Shown here: positions 7,735 to 8,983 of the stretch, in pieces
Layout of the letters: every line of letters begins with the position of its first letter
How positions within the stretch are numbered: position 1 is the stretch's first letter
NCBI GenBank assembly: GCA_030590265.1
Contig: JAUUYW010000119.1
Location: forward strand, 1-8,983
DNA length: 8,983 bases
Direction of reading: 5' to 3'
Origin: Candidatus Krumholzibacteriia bacterium
GTDB lineage: Bacteria > Krumholzibacteriota > Krumholzibacteriia > LZORAL124-64-63
Notes under the pieces: model-generated
What the model saw: only the letters and a program-made list of their open reading frames with translations
The model's database searches: none
What the model was told of the DNA's origin: nothing
Made by a program: the position numbers and the translations under genes

Positions 7735-8141
7735 CTGAGGCCAGTCATAGCGATTCCAGGTGTAACAGTTGGGCCTTGTTCATAATTGAGAGAACTCAGC
7801 ACATAATTGGGCTGAAAAACTGCAGGCAAACCGTCATCCCCCCGAAACGAGGCCATGATTTCACAAAGGCCTCGCACCATCAGTGAGTCCTCAAGAGTGG
7901 ACTCCCAGTACACTTCAGGGAAACGCCCGGGGTGAAGCTCAGCTCGATCATTCCCCTGCCAGACCTCTGCGTTGGGCACAAACCCGGCCAATCCCCAGTC
8001 ATCGCTCTCAAAGGCAACAGCCCTCAAGCTGCGCCAATCCACCAAACCAGAGCTTTCCAGGGTAGCCAACCCCACACCACCCAAAAAAACCAGCACACCA
8101 AGTGCCAGGGCCATAGGAAGCATGGATTTCAAGTTGTTCAT
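7692..8141 (-). pseudogene. Membrane-anchored polysaccharide-deacetylase-like protein, N-terminal fragment (frameshifted)
   Basis: The ATG at 8141 overlaps the stop of the methyltransferase gene as ATGA, and GAGG lies 5 bases upstream (8147-8150), so translation is probably coupled. Residues about 7-27 form a hydrophobic signal anchor or signal peptide. AVAFESDDWG (41-50) carries the adjacent Asp47-Asp48 expected of NodB motif 1. YWESTLEDSL (78-87) and AVFQPNYVLSSLNYE (107-121) match the style of an uncharacterised deacetylase-like family. After about Pro124 the reading turns implausible (TVTPGIAMTG and on to a stop at 7692), while the overlapping frame continues the protein. One inserted base near 7770 would restore a single gene from 8141 to 6850. 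No slippery heptamer aligned to the frame is visible, so an indel or assembly error is more likely than programmed frameshifting. Expected site of action: periplasmic side of the inner membrane. Confidence 0.65.
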
Positions 8142-8824
8142 ACCAACCTCTGTCCATCAATTGTGGCGGATGCCCACCAAAAGGAGCCGTAACTCAAGCC
8201 GTTTTGATCAATGGCGTCCAACAATTTCCCTGCAACACCACCGGGAATGGGCTGGGCGCCGTTTGCAGTGAGCATTTGGCAAACGGCCTTGGCATCAGGG
8301 ATATTCTGGTTCATCTGAATTCCGCTTTGCCAGTTTTGTGCCGGTTCCAGAGCCTTGGCCCATTCCAGAAAAATATCCCTGGAAAGCAATGGACCTCGGC
8401 GAGTGGGCTGCAAATCAGCCAGGAAAGCTTGGAGATCCAGGAAATTTCGAGCCGCGGGCTCTCTTGGGGTCGGCTCGTCCTCAAAGATAAAGAGGGTGCC
8501 TCCCGGCTTCAAAAGATCCAACCAACGGGTCAGGAAAGCACCTTCGGAATCTTGGACAAGCAAATGGCGCCAAAGATTGCCCGCCAAAAGACAATCCAAT
8601 CTTCCAGGCAAAAGAGGCGGGTGCAAAGCATCGGCCCGCAATGGTATCGATCCTCCAGAGGCCAGGGCCGAACAATCCAATTCAACGACCTGGATGCCGA
8701 ATTCAGCCAACAAATGCCCGAAAGCACCTTCCCCAGAACCGAGGTCCAGCACTCTGGCCTGGGGCAATCCTCCGAGTTGCGAAAGAAGATCCAGAAAAAT
8801 TTGGGGAAATGGTTTGAAGGGCAA
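8138..8824 (-). CDS. Class I SAM-dependent methyltransferase
   Basis: A 228-residue Rossmann-fold methyltransferase. Motif I VLDLGSGEGAFG (25-36) is the glycine-rich SAM loop, VVELD (46-50) ends in the acidic Asp50 expected at strand 2 to hold the ribose, RLDCLLAGN (75-83) is strand 4, and LLKPGGTLFIFED (104-116) is the post-motif region seen in Methyltransf_11-type enzymes. GSFWWASA (213-220) fits a late beta strand. The start is TTG at 8824, the only start codon in this frame up to the window edge, with GGGAG (8832-8836) 7 bases upstream. The frame has no stop before the edge, so a start beyond the window is not excluded. The substrate is unknown. Coupling by ATGA to a deacetylase-like gene suggests a role in making or modifying a surface glycan or lipid-linked sugar. 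Confidence 0.85.
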   Translation of the reverse strand: MPFKPFPQIFLDLLSQLGGLPQARVLDLGSGEGAFGHLLAEFGIQVVELDCSALASGGSIPLRADALHPPLLPGRLDCLLAGNLWRHLLVQDSEGAFLTRWLDLLKPGGTLFIFEDEPTPREPAARNFLDLQAFLADLQPTRRGPLLSRDIFLEWAKALEPAQNWQSGIQMNQNIPDAKAVCQMLTANGAQPIPGGVAGKLLDAIDQNGLSYGSFWWASATIDGQRLV

Positions 8825-8831
8825 GAGCCAA

Positions 8832-8836
8832 CTCCC
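8832..8836 (-). promoter_or_regulatory. Ribosome binding site supporting the TTG start of the methyltransferase
   Basis: GGGAG lies 7 bases before the TTG at 8824. It directly abuts the apparent border of the palindromic element to its right, so the element seems to have arrived, or been retained, just short of the translation signal. Confidence 0.45.
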
Positions 8837-8983
8837 TAGGAGCGTGTCGGGAAACTTCGGACCGAGCCATGTGCGCCCCGCTGGTTCGAGATCTAGGCGC
8901 GAGATTGGGTTCGTAGCCGTAGCTACGGGCCCGATTTCGCAACGACGAGATTGAATCAGCGGGGCGTACAGGGCGACGGGAGA
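8837..8983. repeat. Palindromic element, truncated by the window edge (possible miniature mobile or REP-like element)
   Basis: A long imperfect hairpin. The inner stem pairs 8899-8917 with 8922-8940 (19 pairs, loop CGTA at 8918-8921). The outer stem pairs 8871-8889 with 8951-8969 (19 pairs). An internal loop (8890-8898 and 8941-8950) separates them, and pairing continues weakly outward (CCG at 8866-8868... with 8972-8974, one position being offset by a mismatch). All seven imperfect pairs in the two stems are G-T on the + strand. The left border is set at about 8837, where CTAGGAGCGTGTCGGG begins next to the methyltransferase ribosome binding site. No transposase is visible. It could be a non-autonomous mobile element, a structured RNA or a dispersed repeat. 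Confidence 0.6.

Noticed and set aside
7765..7785. Programmed -1 ribosomal frameshift site in the deacetylase-like gene.
   Set aside because: The frames would need a -1 shift at GGCCCAACT, but no X-XXY-YYZ heptamer fits the zero frame and no downstream stimulatory hairpin was evident.
8703..8942. 79-codon minus-strand frame spanning the palindromic element and the methyltransferase start.
   Set aside because: It overlaps the methyltransferase in another frame and most of its N-terminal half is the palindrome, so it is probably a repeat-derived spurious frame.

Overview
The window (about 50% GC) comes from an uncultured-type Gram-negative bacterium, probably of the FCB supergroup or a neighbouring candidate phylum (Krumholzibacteriota, Eisenbacteria and Zixibacteria are examples). 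The main clue is the giant secreted protein at 1608-6455. It has a signal peptide, a gingipain-type C25 peptidase domain, FG-GAP/VCBS repeats and a C-terminal YPNPFNPST sorting-type tail, a combination typical of those lineages. The phylum is inferred, not proven. All genes lie on the minus strand, so the window reads right to left.

Right edge to about 8837: an imperfect palindromic element, cut by the window edge, that folds into a long hairpin on the + strand. It abuts the ribosome binding site of a class I SAM-dependent methyltransferase (8138-8824). The methyltransferase stop overlaps by ATGA the start of a membrane-anchored polysaccharide-deacetylase-like gene (8141-6850). That gene is split by a one-base frameshift near 7770, leaving an N-terminal fragment (7692-8141) and a C-terminal fragment (6850-7734). 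The pair looks like a translationally coupled unit for glycan modification, now possibly broken.

6456-6849 is a gene-free, AT-rich spacer with a good sigma-70-type promoter (TTGACG, 17 bases, TATAGT), a roughly 250-base leader with two hairpins, and a strong Shine-Dalgarno sequence. These drive the 1615-residue C25-like protease, which ends in a sorting-type domain.

1464-1607 holds a promoter-like sequence followed directly by a GC-rich hairpin with a T-rich tract. The hairpin probably terminates the protease transcript. The last gene, running off the left edge, is a lipoprotein solute-binding protein of the SBP_bac_5 (peptide/nickel/oligopeptide) family with a GTG start. No RNA genes, CRISPR arrays or transposase genes were seen.
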